In this document: positions 27,329 through 37,755 of the stretch, piece by piece
How positions within the stretch are numbered: the first letter of the stretch is position 1
How the letters are laid out: each line of letters opens with the position of its first letter
NCBI RefSeq assembly: GCF_024124765.2
Contig: NZ_JAMXSR020000002.1
Span: 2,872,001 to 2,936,000 of the forward strand
DNA from: Sphingomonas sp. H160509
GTDB lineage: Bacteria; Pseudomonadota; Alphaproteobacteria; Sphingomonadales; Sphingomonadaceae
Reading direction: 5' to 3'
DNA length: 64,000 bases
Made by a program: the position numbers and the translations under genes
The notes under the pieces: model-generated
Told to the model about the DNA's origin: nothing
Database searches by the model: none
Seen by the model: only the letters and a program-made list of their open reading frames with translations

Positions 27329-28655
27329 TCAGCCGCCGAACACGCCGGTCAGCTCGGCGACCGCGTCGTTCAACGAGACGTTCTCGTCGGCGTCCTGGCG
27401 GATATATTCCATCACCGCGGGATGACACGCGATGGCAGCGTCGATCGCCGGATCGGCGCCGTGGCGATAAGCGCCCATCAGCACGAGATCGCGGTTTTCC
27501 TCATAGGTGGCGAGGTGGCGGCGGAGCGTCCGCGCGGCCTTCGCATGGGGCGCATCGACGATGTCTGTCATCACGCGGCTGACCGACGGGCCGATGTCGA
27601 TCGCGGGATAGACACCGCGCTCGGCAAGGTGGCGGTTGAGGACGATGTGGCCATCAAGGATCGAACGCGCGGAATCGACCACCGGATCATTGCCGTCGTC
27701 GCCGTCCGCCAGCACCGTATAGATCGCGGTGATCGAGCCGCCGGTGTGGACGTCGACGCCGGCGCGCTCGATCAGATTCGGCAGCATCGCTATTGCGCTA
27801 GGCGGGTAGCCTCTGGCCGACGCTGGCTCACCGAGCGCGAGGCCGATCTCGCGACCGGCATGCGCGACGCGGGTCAGCGAATCCATGATGAGGGAGGACC
27901 TTCTTGCCCTCGTCGCGGAAGGATTCGGCGATCGCGTGCGCCCGCAGCGCGCCGCGGATGCGGAGCACGGGCGAATGGTTGGCAGGGACGGCGACGACGA
28001 CCGAGCGCTTGCGCGCTTCGCCGGCGACCTTGGTCTCGAGGAAGTCGGCGACTTCGCGGCTGCGCTCGCCGATCAGGCCGATCACGATGACGTCGGCCTG
28101 AGCGGCACGGACGATCATGCCGAGCAGCACCGACTTGCCGACGCCCGAGCCGGCCATGATGCCGACGCGCTGGCCTTGGCCGATCGTCAGCAGGCCGTTG
28201 ATCGCGCGCACGCCGACGTCGAGCGGTTCGAGCACGCGGCCACGATCGAGCGGCGACTGGAGCTTGCCTGCGAGCGGCCAGCGCCCGGCGCCGCGGATCG
28301 GGCCGAGGCCGTCGATCGGCTTGCCGGCGCCATCGACGACGCGACCGAGCATGGCAGCCCCGACTTCGGCTTCCCCCGACGCGCCGATCGGCTTGACCGG
28401 TGCGCGCGGAAGGAGGGCCGCGGCGCCGCCGAGGTTCATCATCAACGTGCGGCCGTTGCGGAAGCCGATGACTTCCGCCTCGACGCTCGCCGCGCCTTCG
28501 CCGACCTGGCAGACGGTGCCGACAGGCAGCGTGAGGCCGACCGCTTCCATGAGTAGCCCGTCAAACGAGGCGAGGCGGCCGGAGACCTTTGGCTTGGCGA
28601 CGAAATCGGCGTTGGAGAGGGTTTCGAGATAGTCGGCGGTAAAGCGATTCAGCAT
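27329..28655 (-). CDS. fliI: Flagellar export ATPase FliI, one frame break
   Basis: About 442 residues when repaired. F1-type ATPase with Walker A GSGVGKS, the IGLIGERSREV segment, the repaired Walker B stretch KKVLLIMDSLTRVAHAGREIG and DIGPSVSRVMTDI near the C-terminus. Energises export at the membrane base. One extra base at a GGG (27892-27894) splits the frame. The ATG overlaps the fliH stop by seven bases. Confidence 0.93.
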
Positions 28656-29387
28656 TTGGGCACCGGCACGCGGTCGATCGCTTGCGCCAACTGGTCGAGC
28701 CACAATTCGGGACCGTCCTCGACGATCGTCGACGCGCTTTCGAGCACGAAGCTGCCGCGCGCGACGCCAGGGTCGCCGGCTGCGAAGATCGTCTTTGGCA
28801 GGCGGCCTTCCAGCAGCGCAACGTCGTCGGGGTGGACGCGGAGCAGCGCGGATTCGGCAGCGTCGGACAGGAGTTCGGCGGCTGTCTCGATGCGGCCGGC
28901 GAGGACGTCGGGGGGCGATACCGACTTCACCGACAAGTTTCGAGACTAGGAACAACACGGTTTGGCGGAGCTGGGCGGCGACATGCTCGCGGTCGATCCG
29001 GTCTCCGCCGAGCGCGGTGGCGAGGTCGCCGAGCAACGCGCCGTCGCGCATCGCCGTCTCCTGCGCGGCGGCGGCCGCAGCGGCGAGACCCTCCGCGTAC
29101 CCCGCGGCATGCGCGTCGGCGAGCGGATCGATGAACGACGATTCGCTGACCGGATCGAGCGGATCCCATCCCGCGGTCGGGTTCACGTCCCTGTCCGCGG
29201 GGCTGAAATGCTTCGGGGCACTCGGCTCCGAAGTAAAGTTCGGGGACGCGACATTGGTCGGCCGCGCTGTCACACGCTCGCGGATATCCGCCGCGGCGAA
29301 CCCGGAGGGCGGGGCGAACGCGCTCGCCAGTATGTGCGCGGTCGTCGTGTGGCGCGATGCGAAGCCTGCGGTGAAGCCGTTAGACAT
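28649..29387 (-). CDS. fliH: Flagellar assembly protein FliH, one frame break
   Basis: About 245 residues when repaired. The N-terminal half is low complexity; the middle has a long Ala-rich helix (AHAAGYAEGLAAAAAAAQET), and the C-terminal part resembles FliH/YscL (TVLFLVSKLVGEVGIAP, LLRVHPDDVALLEGRL). Regulates the FliI ATPase. A G run at 28910-28915 is one base too long. The start ATG lies inside the end of fliG, giving an eight-base overlap. Confidence 0.85.
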
Positions 29388-30389
29388 AATCGTCTTCCCC
29401 CCGCCCATCTGGATCGTGCCGTCCTTCGCGAGGCCGCGCGCGATCGCGATCATCGCCTTCTGCGCCTCGAGCACTTCGGCGAGCTTCATCGGCCCGCGCG
29501 CTTCCATCTCGTCGCGGATGCCGTCGGCGGCGCGCGCCGACATGCAGCCGAGGAAGCGGTTGCGGATCGTCTCGTCAACGCCCTTCAGCGACTTGGTCAG
29601 GATCTCGCTGTCGACGTTGCGGATCAGCGTGCCCAGGTTCTTGTCGTCGAGTTCGAGCAGATTGTCGAAGACGAACATCGCCTCCTCGATCGCCTTGGCG
29701 ACGTCGCGGTCGATCTTGAACAGCTTGGGCATCACGCGCTGTTCGGTCGCCTTGCGCGCGCCGGACAGGATCTTCGCCGCCTCGCGCGTGCCGCCCAGTG
29801 TCACGCCGGCGCCGGTCGAGCCGGTGCTGGTGCGGTTGGCGAGCAAGGTGCGCAGCGTATCGACCGCCTCGGGCGTGATCGGCCCAAGCCGCGCGATGCG
29901 GTGGAGGATGTCGGGCTGGACCGCGTCGGGCAGCAGTTCGAGCACCTGGCCGCCGACCGATGCGTCGAGGTTGGCGATCAGCACTGCGGCGATCTGCGGA
30001 TGCTCCTTCTCGATCATCGCCGCGATCTCGGGCGCGTCGAGCCAGTCGAGCAGTTCCAGCTCGCACGCAGCCTCGGCCGGGGTGATCCGCGCGAGCACGC
30101 TCTCGGCCTTCTCGCGACCAAGCGCGCGGTTCATCACCGCCTCGATCTTGGGACGCGGGTCGAACCCGATCGCGGTCCGCTCGCGGGCGCGGTCGACGAA
30201 ATCGTCGAGCACGTCCTCGACCTCCTGCTCCGACACGTCGGCGACCTTGAACATCGCCGCGCCGAGTTGGCGGACTTCCTCCGGCTCGAGCTTCTGGAGG
30301 ATGGCGGCGGCCTCCTCCTCGCCGACGAGCATCATCAGCACCGCGGCGCGCTCGACGCCGGTGTAGGTGCGGATCACGGCTTCGGTCAC
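29380..30389 (-). CDS. fliG: Flagellar motor switch protein FliG, frame break at the last codons
   Basis: 336 residues when repaired. GTG start at 30389 overlaps the fliF stop (GTGA). N-terminal helices bind FliF; the middle has EKEHPQIAAVLIANLD (the EHPQ motif), and the C-terminal torque domain has DDKNLGTLIRNVDSEIL and charged helices. A C run at 29397-29402 is one base short; with it restored the protein ends GGGEDDYV and stops, as is usual for FliG. As written, the frame runs on into fliH and creates a false fusion. Confidence 0.93.
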
Positions 30390-32070
30390 TTGGCGTCCGC
30401 CTTGATCATGTCGCGCACGGCGAGGGCTGCACGCGTCGGATTGTCGCGAGTGAAGCCGCGGACCGCACCGATCCGGTCGTCATAGCCACGCGTGTTCTCG
30501 AGCTGGTCGAGGCTGACGGGCGGCGCGACGCCGATCCCGGCGGGTGCGCCCTCGCCATCGACCTCGCCGATCGGCTGGCCGAACGCAGGACGCGTCGTGG
30601 CATCCTCGCGCTTCTTCATCAGCGCCTTGGCGATCGGACGGACACCGAGCAGCAGCACCAGCAGCGCGATCAGAATCGCAGTGCCGTTGCGCGCGAGCAC
30701 CGGCAGCCATGCATTGTCGTACCAGGCGGGGCCGGCGGCGGCATCGGTGGCGCCCGCGAACTTGCGACTGATCACCGTGACGTTGTCGTTGCGCGCCTGA
30801 TCGAAGCCGACCGCGCTCTTCACGAGATCGCTGATCTGGTTGATCTCCATCGCGGTGCGACGGCCCTTGTCGGGATCGCGCAGCAGCACGGCGACCGAGA
30901 GACGCTTGACCCCGCCCGGCGTGGCGCGCGTGACCGACACTTCGCGGCCGAGGTCGTAGGCGCGCTGATACTGGTCGGACTGCTTCATCGCATCGGGGGG
31001 CGGGGCCGCCGGCGACCGGCTGCGCCGCAGGCGTGCCGGGGTTGCCGGTCGCAGGCTGCGGGGCGGAAAGCGTGCTCGCGGCAGGCGGCGTGTTGCTCAG
31101 CGCACCGGGGATACCGCCCGGAGCAGCGCCCGCGCCGTCCTTCTGGTTGCCGGTCCAGTTGCCCGTCTCGGCGCGCAGCACGCCCTGCTTCTCGTAGCTT
31201 TCGCGCGTTGCCTGGCTTTCGTCGAGATTGACGTCGGCCTGGACTTCCGCGGTGAAATTGCCCGCGCCGACGAGTGGCGTCAGCAGCGCGATTAGCTGCG
31301 TGCGATACTTGTCCTCGACGCGGCGCTGGATATCGATCCGCGCGTCGCTCGCCGCCCCTGCGCCGTCGTTGCCGCCGGCCTTGGTGAGCAGTGCGCCCAT
31401 CTGGTCGACGATCGTCACCGCCTCGGGCTTCATCCCCGGCACCGACGAGGCGACGAGGTTGATGATCGAGCTGACCTGCGCATCGCTCAGCGAACGGCCA
31501 CCCTGCAACTTCAGGATCACCGAGGCGGAGGGCGCGGCGTTGTCGCGGACGAACACCGACGCTTCGGGCATGGCCAGATGCACGCGCGCTTCGGCGACCG
31601 CGTCGATCTCCTCGATCGACTTCGCCATCTCGGACTCACGCGCCTGGCGGAGGCGTTCGCCTTCGACCGCGCGCGAAACGCCCATCGGCAACTGATCGAG
31701 GATCGCATAACCGCCGGGCGCCGCTTTCGGCAGGCCCTGACCCGCGAGCAGCATCTTGGCGCGGCTGTAATCGTCCTCGCCGACGGTCAGCGCACCGGTG
31801 CCTTCGTCGATATGGCTCTTGATGTTGGCCGTCGTCAGCGCGGACGTGACCGCAGCCTTGTCGGAATCGGGCAGGCCGCTGAACAGCGTCTTCTGCGTCG
31901 GCGTCGACAGGCTCATCCACGCGAGCGCGGCGGCGGCAATGAGGCCGACCATCAGCGCCATCGGCAGCGAACGGCGGACCGCAGGCTGCGCGAACGCGCC
32001 CCTTGATCTGCTGGAGGGGATTGGCGAACCGTTCGGTCGCGCCGGAGGTGGGGATGAGTGCGGTGCTCAT
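30386..32070 (-). CDS. fliF: Flagellar MS-ring protein FliF, two frame breaks
   Basis: About 560 residues when repaired. Two membrane helices flank a periplasmic domain with the YscJ-type region (QKTLFSGLPDSDKAAV, KMLLAGQGLPKA...), a Pro/Ala-rich insert, and a C-terminal cytoplasmic tail that binds FliG. Builds the MS-ring. Extra bases at 31999-32002 and at a G run 30995-31000 interrupt it; the repaired junctions read QQIKGAFAQPAVRRSLPM and GGPAPDAMKQSDQYQRAYDL. Confidence 0.93.
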
Positions 32071-32071
32071 A

Positions 32072-32434
32072 TCAGACCGGCATGCTCATGATATCCTTGT
32101 AGGCGGACAGCAGCTTGTTGCGGACCTGCAACGTCGCCTCGAACCCGACCGACGCCTGCTGACGGGCGAGCATCACTTTCGCGATGTCGACCGTCTCGCC
32201 GCGCTCATAGCTTTCGCTGAGCTTGGCGGCCTGGGTCTGGCCGTCGTTGACGCTCTTCAGCGCGGTTTCCATCGTGTCGGCAAAGCTGGTCGGCTTGACC
32301 GTCTCGGTCGGTGCGACGTTCCCCGCGGCACCAGCGCGCGACAGCGCCTGGTTGCGTTCGAGGATCTGCGAGCGCAGCGCCATCACGCGGTCGACGCTCA
32401 TCGCGCCACCGCCAATGCCTGAGACGCCGCTCAT
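32072..32434 (-). CDS. fliE: Flagellar hook-basal body adaptor FliE
   Basis: 120 residues. The C-terminal half is typical Fli[21 protein letters not shown], then [20 protein letters not shown] and [14 protein letters not shown]. Joins the MS-ring to the rod. The start at 32434 overlaps the flbD stop (ATGA); a TTG at 32449 is less likely. Confidence 0.93.
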   Translation of the reverse strand: MSGVSGIGGGAMSVDRVMALRSQILERNQALSRAGAAGNVAPTETVKPTSFADTMETALKSVNDGQTQAAKLSESYERGETVDIAKVMLARQQASVGFEATLQVRNKLLSAYKDIMSMPV

Positions 32435-33733
32435 GCCGAGGCTGCCCAATTCTGTGCGCTGCCGATGTCGTCACCCTGCTCGCGCGCCTTGGCGAGGCGA
32501 TAGCGCAGCGTGCGTTCGGAAATGCCGAGGCGCTTGGCGGTCTCGATCCGGCTTCCGTTGCACGCCTTGAGCGTCTCGCGGATCGCGGCGAACTCGCTCA
32601 TCTGGACGATGTTACCCAAGGTCTCGGGTTCGGCCGGCGTTGCGACTGGTGCGATCGGCGTCACCGAAGCGGTGCGCTGAAAGGTCATCGTCACCGGGCG
32701 GTCGAAGACGATGTGGTTCGCCTCGATCGTGTCGCCGCCGCAGAACAGCAGCGCACGCTGGATCACGTTCTCCAGCTCGCGGACGTTGCCCGGCCAGTCG
32801 TGCAGCATCAGCTGCTCGATCGCGGCGTGGCTCGGCCAGGGAATAACGTTGCGGTTGCCGGCATGACGCAGGATCAGCGTCGCGGCGAGTGCGGGAATGT
32901 CCTGCGGGCGCTCGGCCAGCGACTTGGTCGCGAGCGGGAACACGGCGAGACGGTAATAAAGATCGGCGCGGAACCGGCCGGCGGCGACTTCGGAGTGGAG
33001 GTCGCGGTTGGCGCACGCGATCACGCGCACGTCGATTGGCTGCGGTACCGAGGCACCGAGCGGCACGACCTCGCGCTCCTGCAACACGCGCAGCAGCTTC
33101 GCCTGCAACTGGAGCGGCATCTCGGCGATCTCGTCCAGCAGGATCGTGCCGCCGTTTGCTGCACGGAAGAACCCGTCGCCGCCCGCCGACGCGCCGGTGA
33201 ACGCGCCCTTCTGGTGGCCGAACAGCAGCGCCTCGAGCATCGATTCGGGGGAGCGCGGCACAATTGATCGCGATGAACGGCTTGTCTTTCCGCGCGGAGC
33301 CGTTGTGGATGGCACGCGCGAGCACTTCCTTGCCGGTGCCGGTCGGGCCGTTGATCAGCACGGTGATGTCGGCGGCGGCGACGCGCTCGGCAAGCGCGAG
33401 CAGCGCGAGTGATTCGGGGTCCGCGGCGGTCGGCATTTCGGGCCCACCGATGAGTGCGCGCGCGAAGCCGTTGCCGACCGCGGTGTCCTCTGCAGCAAAG
33501 CTGATCCGCGCCGGCGAGCCGTCACGCGACGGGGTCACTTCGCGCCCCTGGCAACCGATCACCACGGTGCGGGCAGGGGCGGTGATGCCCTCGCCATCCG
33601 CGACCAGGAACAGGTCGTTCGGCCCAGGCTGCGCGGTCTCGAAAGAGCCCACCCCGAACCCCTGCGCGCGCAGCGACGAGACGAGCGCGTATTTACGCGA
33701 AGTGACTGCCGCTGATGGAAAAATCGAACGCAT
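32431..33733 (-). CDS. flbD: Sigma-54-dependent flagellar regulator FlbD, one frame break
   Basis: About 433 residues repaired. AAA+ enhancer-binding activator with Walker A GPTGTGKE, the sigma-54 contact motif GAFTGA, Walker [12 protein letters not shown] and a C-terminal Fis-type helix-turn-helix ([20 protein letters not shown]). The first ~110 residues are short for a receiver and no phospho-acceptor Asp pocket is evident. In Caulobacter FlbD switches on class III flagellar genes through CGGCA-type enhancer sites. One extra base at a G run (33247-33251). Divergent from fliC; starts the fliE-flhB gene run. Confidence 0.9.
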
Positions 33734-33795
33734 GAAAGGGTCCCCCTGAACGAATCGGGGAATGCGCCATCATTGGTAAATTCGTGGTTAAATGC

Positions 33796-33809
33796 TGCCG
33801 GCACCGGCA
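33796..33809. promoter_or_regulatory. Inverted TGCCGG/CCGGCA repeat between flbD and fliC
   Basis: TGCCGGCACCGGCA is two inverted half sites with a two-base centre, 63 bases upstream of flbD. The half site resembles the TTGCCG/CGGCAA elements clustered before flgB, so it may be an autoregulatory FlbD site. Confidence 0.4.
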
Positions 33810-33924
33810 GATTATTTCCGGGCGCGTCCACGCGGACACACGCGGACATATACCGGGTGCGTTCGCGCGCGCGGAAGCGCTCACCTGCGTGTGCCAGCCC
33901 GCGCGCGAGGCCGAATTTTTTCCC

Positions 33925-33951
33925 TAAATCTCCGCGGAAGGCGGCCGTTAC
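33925..33951 (+). promoter_or_regulatory. Candidate sigma-28 (FliA) promoter of flagellin gene
   Basis: TAAA (33925-33928), 15 bases, then GCCGTTAC (33944-33951). Transcription would start near 33958 and leave a leader of about 64 bases before the fliC ATG. It shares TAAA-N15-GCCGTT with the fliD and flgM sites. Confidence 0.7.
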
Positions 33952-34021
33952 TCACTCTGACGGCACGGGACTTCGCCATGGGGGCGGCGCGGATCGTCTG
34001 ACACTTTACGGAGTTTTCGCC

Positions 34022-35977
34022 ATGACTGTTATCGGAAGCAACATCTCGGCACTCAGGGCTGCTAACGCCTCGACCAGCGCCAGCAGCGCGCTAGCGACGT
34101 CGATGGAGCGCCTGTCGACCGGCAAGCGTATCAACTCGGCGAAGGACGACGCCGCCGGACTCGCGATCGCCAGCCGCATGACCAGCCAGATCAAGTCGAT
34201 GGCCGTCGCCGTCCGCAACGCGAACGACGGCATCTCGATGGCGCAGACCGCAGAAGGCGCGCTTGGCGAAGTCACCAGCATGCTGCAGCGCATGAAAGAA
34301 TTGGCGACGCAGTCTGCCAACGGCACCCTCGGCACGTCCGAGCGCAAGGCGCTTCAAGCTGAGACCGATCAGCTGACCAGCCAGATCAACGACATTGCCA
34401 AGACCACGAATTTCAACGGTCAGAACCTGCTTGACGGTTCTGTTAAGGGCCTCAAGCTCCAAACCGGTACCAATGCGGGCGACACGGTTTCCATCTCGAT
34501 GGACGGCGTCTCGTCAAAGGCGCTGGGTCTGAGCGGATCCGGCACACCGGGCTCGATCACGGGCGGCCGCGCTTCCGTTTCCGCGGACGGCGTAAATATC
34601 GCCGCCAGCGACATTCAGGTGAACGGCAAGAACCTGCTAGCGAGCGCGTTGACGCCGACGAACTCTTTGGAGGGGAACGCGGATATTGCAAAGCAGCTTG
34701 CAGCTAAGATTAACGAGAATACCCAGTCGAGCGGCGTTTCCGCGGTTGCCACGAACTCGTTGCGTAGCGAAGCAATGTCCACCACCGGCACGGCAAACGG
34801 CGATTTGAAGATCAATGGCGTAGCGATCGCAGGCGCCAAGGATTCGGCGGAACTTGTCGCCAACATTAACCGCGATGCGCCCGGTGTTACCGCCACGCTG
34901 AACGACGACAAGACGATCAGCCTGACCAATGACACCGGTGCCGATATCGTGATCTTAGACGGCGCAAGCGGTACGGCAGCGAAGGCTGGGTTCGCCGTCG
35001 GCACGAACCGTGGCTATGTTTCGCTACAGTCCGCGGATGGCTCGCCTGTGTCAGTCACCAAGGGTTCGACCGGCGCCGCCCAAGATCTGAAGACGCTGGG
35101 CCTGAACACCGGATCGGGTGCTGTAGTTAGCGGCCTTGCTTCAGTTGGTGGCCTCCAACTGTCGAGTGGTGAGCTGAAAATCAACGGCGTCGCGGTTGGC
35201 GCCTCGGACAACGCCGGCGTTACCGCAAAGATGGCTGCCATCAACGCCGTGTCGGGCAAAACGGGTGTGACGGCATCCGCAACGACGACGGCGGTACTGG
35301 GCTTCACTGCCGGTGTAGGAACGATCAACGTCAACGGTAAGGATTTTTCCACCACCGCTGACTCGACCAATGATACCTTGGCAAAGAGCATCAACGACGC
35401 GGGTATCGGCATAACGGCAAAGGTCGATGGAGGCAAAATTGTCCTGACCTCGAGTGGTGGCGCCAACATCACGGCCAAGAGCGCCGACGTGACCGCAACA
35501 TTGACCGACGCAGCCGGGACCACCGGGGGCGTCATCACGGCCGGTGCTTCCGTCAAGGGCTCGCTTACACTGGCTTCGGCTGATGGTTCGGCTGTCCTGA
35601 TCGAAGGAACAGACGCTGCGCTGACAGCAACCGGGCTAAACGCTTCGGGTGGAAATGCCGACGCCGCCTCGGGTAAGCTGGATATCTCCAGTCAGGCATC
35701 GGCATCGCAGGCAATGTCTAAGATCGATGCAGCACTTGACCAGATCTCTGCGACCCGCGGCGATCTGGGTGCGATCCAGAACCGTCTGCAGGTAACGGTC
35801 AACAACCTGACCACGACCTCGACGAACCTGGCAGAAGCGAAGGGCCGCATCGAAGACACCGATTTCTCGGCAGAAACGACGGCACTCGCCAAGGCGCAGA
35901 TCCTGAGCCAGGCATCGACCGCGATGCTCAGCCAGGCGAACCAGAGCCAGCAGAGCGTCCTGAAGCTGCTTCAGTAA
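34022..35977 (+). CDS. fliC: Flagellin with four hook-IN-like repeats
   Basis: 651 residues, much longer than the ~270-residue flagellins of many Alphaproteobacteria. The D0/D1 ends are conserved ([40 protein letters not shown]). The central region contains four segments built like the flagellin hook IN motif: [29 protein letters not shown] and [10 protein letters not shown], each followed by ~35 residues ending in a strand pair. Polymerises outside the cell into the filament. Preceded by a sigma-28-type promoter and followed by a strong terminator. Confidence 0.95.
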   Translation: MTVIGSNISALRAANASTSASSALATSMERLSTGKRINSAKDDAAGLAIASRMTSQIKSMAVAVRNANDGISMAQTAEGALGEVTSMLQRMKELATQSANGTLGTSERKALQAETDQLTSQINDIAKTTNFNGQNLLDGSVKGLKLQTGTNAGDTVSISMDGVSSKALGLSGSGTPGSITGGRASVSADGVNIAASDIQVNGKNLLASALTPTNSLEGNADIAKQLAAKINENTQSSGVSAVATNSLRSEAMSTTGTANGDLKINGVAIAGAKDSAELVANINRDAPGVTATLNDDKTISLTNDTGADIVILDGASGTAAKAGFAVGTNRGYVSLQSADGSPVSVTKGSTGAAQDLKTLGLNTGSGAVVSGLASVGGLQLSSGELKINGVAVGASDNAGVTAKMAAINAVSGKTGVTASATTTAVLGFTAGVGTINVNGKDFSTTADSTNDTLAKSINDAGIGITAKVDGGKIVLTSSGGANITAKSADVTATLTDAAGTTGGVITAGASVKGSLTLASADGSAVLIEGTDAALTATGLNASGGNADAASGKLDISSQASASQAMSKIDAALDQISATRGDLGAIQNRLQVTVNNLTTTSTNLAEAKGRIEDTDFSAETTALAKAQILSQASTAMLSQANQSQQSVLKLLQ

Positions 35978-36060
35978 TCCGGACCGGCACCGGCACTGCC
36001 CCCCTCAGGGTGTTGGTGCCGATCGGACCCGCCTTGCTTCCCAGAAGCGGGGGGGCGGAG

Positions 36061-36094
36061 AAAACCCCGGTGGCGAAAGCTGCCGGGGTTTTTA
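36061..36094 (+). terminator. Rho-independent terminator of fliC
   Basis: AAAACCCCGG pairs perfectly with CCGGGGTTTT across a 12-base loop and is followed by another T. It lies 84 bases after the fliC stop. The flanking A and T runs would let it work on both strands. Confidence 0.85.
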
Positions 36095-36238
36095 CGTGTT
36101 TGTGGTCGATCGCCGGAACGCGCTATCATGGGCGTATACGACGTGGTCGGTGGGCATGCAGGGCGGGGGCTGGCGATCCGCCTACGCTCGCGACTGCCGA
36201 TACGGCACCGCGATACATGCCGATAAGGGGGACGCTTC

Positions 36239-36979
36239 ATGACGGCATTGCTCGGCAAAATCGCGCTGGTGATCGGCGGCACGCGCGGCATCGGGGCCGC
36301 GATCACGCGCCGGCTGGCGGCCGATGGCGCATCGCTCGCGGTGATCTATCGATCGCGTGCGGACGATGCGCGACAGTTCGTTCGCGAGATCGAGGACGGT
36401 GGACGCGCGGTCCTCGCGGTTCAGGCCGATGTGAGCGACGCCGCCGCGTTGCGCGCTGCGATCGACACGGTGATCGCCCACTTCGGCACGGTGGATATCC
36501 TGGTGAACGTCGCCGGCATGTCGGAAAACGGCAGTCTCGCAAGCTATGCCGACGACGCGTTCGACCGGGTGTTCGCGGTCAACGTCCGTGCGCCGTTCAT
36601 CGCCGCGCAGCGGGTGGCGGCGGTCATGACCAATGGCGGACGCATCATAACGATCGGCAGCATCGTCGCCGATCGCGCCCCTGGCGCGGGCGCGACGCTC
36701 TATGCCGCCAGCAAATCCGCGCTCGCGGGAATGACCCGGGGTCTCGCGCGCGATCTCGGCGCGCGCGGTATCACTGCGAACCTGGTGCAGCCGGGACCGG
36801 TCGACACGGAACGCAATCCTGCCGACGGTCCCAATGCGGAGGCGAACAGGGCGCCGCTGGCCATCCGCCGGCACGGCACGCCCGAAGAGGTGGCCGGGCT
36901 GGTCACCTACCTCGCGTCGGACGAAGCGGGGTTCATCACCGGCGCGGTGTATAATATCGACGGCGGTTGGAGCGCCTGA
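36239..36979 (+). CDS. Short-chain dehydrogenase/reductase (SDR), FabG-like
   Basis: 246 residues of the classical SDR type. GGTRGIGAA (nucleotide loop), NVAGMSE in place of NNAG, TIGSIVADR (Ser), YAASK (Tyr-x-x-x-Lys) and a C-terminal FITGAVYNIDGGWS, which is typical of FabG/glucose-dehydrogenase-like members. It lies between fliC and fliA, convergent with fliA (27 bases apart). No flagellar role is known for such enzymes; it may be an unrelated insertion into the locus or a supplier of a filament sugar. Substrate unknown. Confidence 0.87.
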   Translation: MTALLGKIALVIGGTRGIGAAITRRLAADGASLAVIYRSRADDARQFVREIEDGGRAVLAVQADVSDAAALRAAIDTVIAHFGTVDILVNVAGMSENGSLASYADDAFDRVFAVNVRAPFIAAQRVAAVMTNGGRIITIGSIVADRAPGAGATLYAASKSALAGMTRGLARDLGARGITANLVQPGPVDTERNPADGPNAEANRAPLAIRRHGTPEEVAGLVTYLASDEAGFITGAVYNIDGGWSA

Positions 36980-37005
36980 ACGAGCAGCGTTGCCCGTCAG
37001 TCACT

Positions 37006-37755
37006 CTATACCGTGCGGGCGAGCGCCTTCTTCAGTTTCGCATGCGCGGACGCCTTGATCTGGCACACGCGCGCCGAGCCGACGCCGAAGACTTCGCCGA
37101 TCTCCTCGAGGTTGAGTTCCTCGACATAATAAAGCTGGATCACCTGCGCTTCGCGTTCCGGTAAGGCGGTGATCGCGGCGATCAGGGCTTCGCGCATGTC
37201 GCTATCCGCCAACTGCTCGAACGCGTCGGGCGTGTCGTCGGCAAACCAGGGGAGGTCGTCGGCGTACATGTCGTCGATCGAGTCGAAGCGGATCGCGTCG
37301 GCGGTGACGTAGTCGGCGCGGAGTTTCTCGATCGTGACGCCGATATGCTCTGCGATCATGTCTTCTCCGGGAGCCTTGCCCGTGCGGGCGGTTAGCGTCG
37401 AGATCGCTTCGGCATATTGGCGACGGCGACGCATCGCGCCTCGCGTCGACGTCGCCTGGCGGCGGAGTTCGTCGATCATGCTGCCGCGCAGGCGGGTGAT
37501 GAGGTAGGTCTTGAACGGCATGCCGCGCTCGTCGAAATTCGCGGCGGCCTCGACCAGCGCGACCAGGCCGACCTGGATCAGGTCCTCGACCTCGACGCTG
37601 CTGCTCATGCTGCCGTGGACGTGCCAGGCGATCCGGCGGACGAGCGGCAGATGCTGTTTGACGAGCAGGTCCGCGTCGCCACCGGGACGTTGATGCGGGC
37701 GGTAGGTCAAAGGCTGGGCGTCTGCAAAAGCGCCGCGCATCGGGAGGGCGCTCAT
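37006..37755 (-). CDS. fliA: Flagellar sigma factor FliA (sigma-28)
   Basis: 249 residues. Region 2 is clear (LPLVRRIAWHVHGSMSSSVE, VEDLIQVGLVALVEAAANFD, FKTYLITRLRGSMIDELRR) and region 4 ends with ALPEREAQVIQLYYVEELNL and IGEVFGVGSARVCQIKASA. Directs RNA polymerase to late flagellar genes; three candidate sites are present in this window. The ATG overlaps the flhA stop (ATGA), so fliA is read from the transglycosylase-flhA operon. Confidence 0.95.
   Translation of the reverse strand: MSALPMRGAFADAQPLTYRPHQRPGGDADLLVKQHLPLVRRIAWHVHGSMSSSVEVEDLIQVGLVALVEAAANFDERGMPFKTYLITRLRGSMIDELRRQATSTRGAMRRRRQYAEAISTLTARTGKAPGEDMIAEHIGVTIEKLRADYVTADAIRFDSIDDMYADDLPWFADDTPDAFEQLADSDMREALIAAITALPEREAQVIQLYYVEELNLEEIGEVFGVGSARVCQIKASAHAKLKKALARTV

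Noticed and set aside
27828..30389. 853-residue FliG-FliH-FliI giant protein
   Set aside because: Produced by one missing and two extra bases in homopolymers; each gene has its own normal start and stop after repair.
33787..33815. TAAA...GCAGATTA upstream of fliC as a FliA promoter
   Set aside because: Spacing is N14 and it is about 210 bp from fliC; the site at 33925 is better.
33965..33985. GGCAC...TTCGC near fliC as a sigma-54 promoter
   Set aside because: Spacing is GG-N11-GC, one too long, and a better sigma-28-type site lies just upstream.
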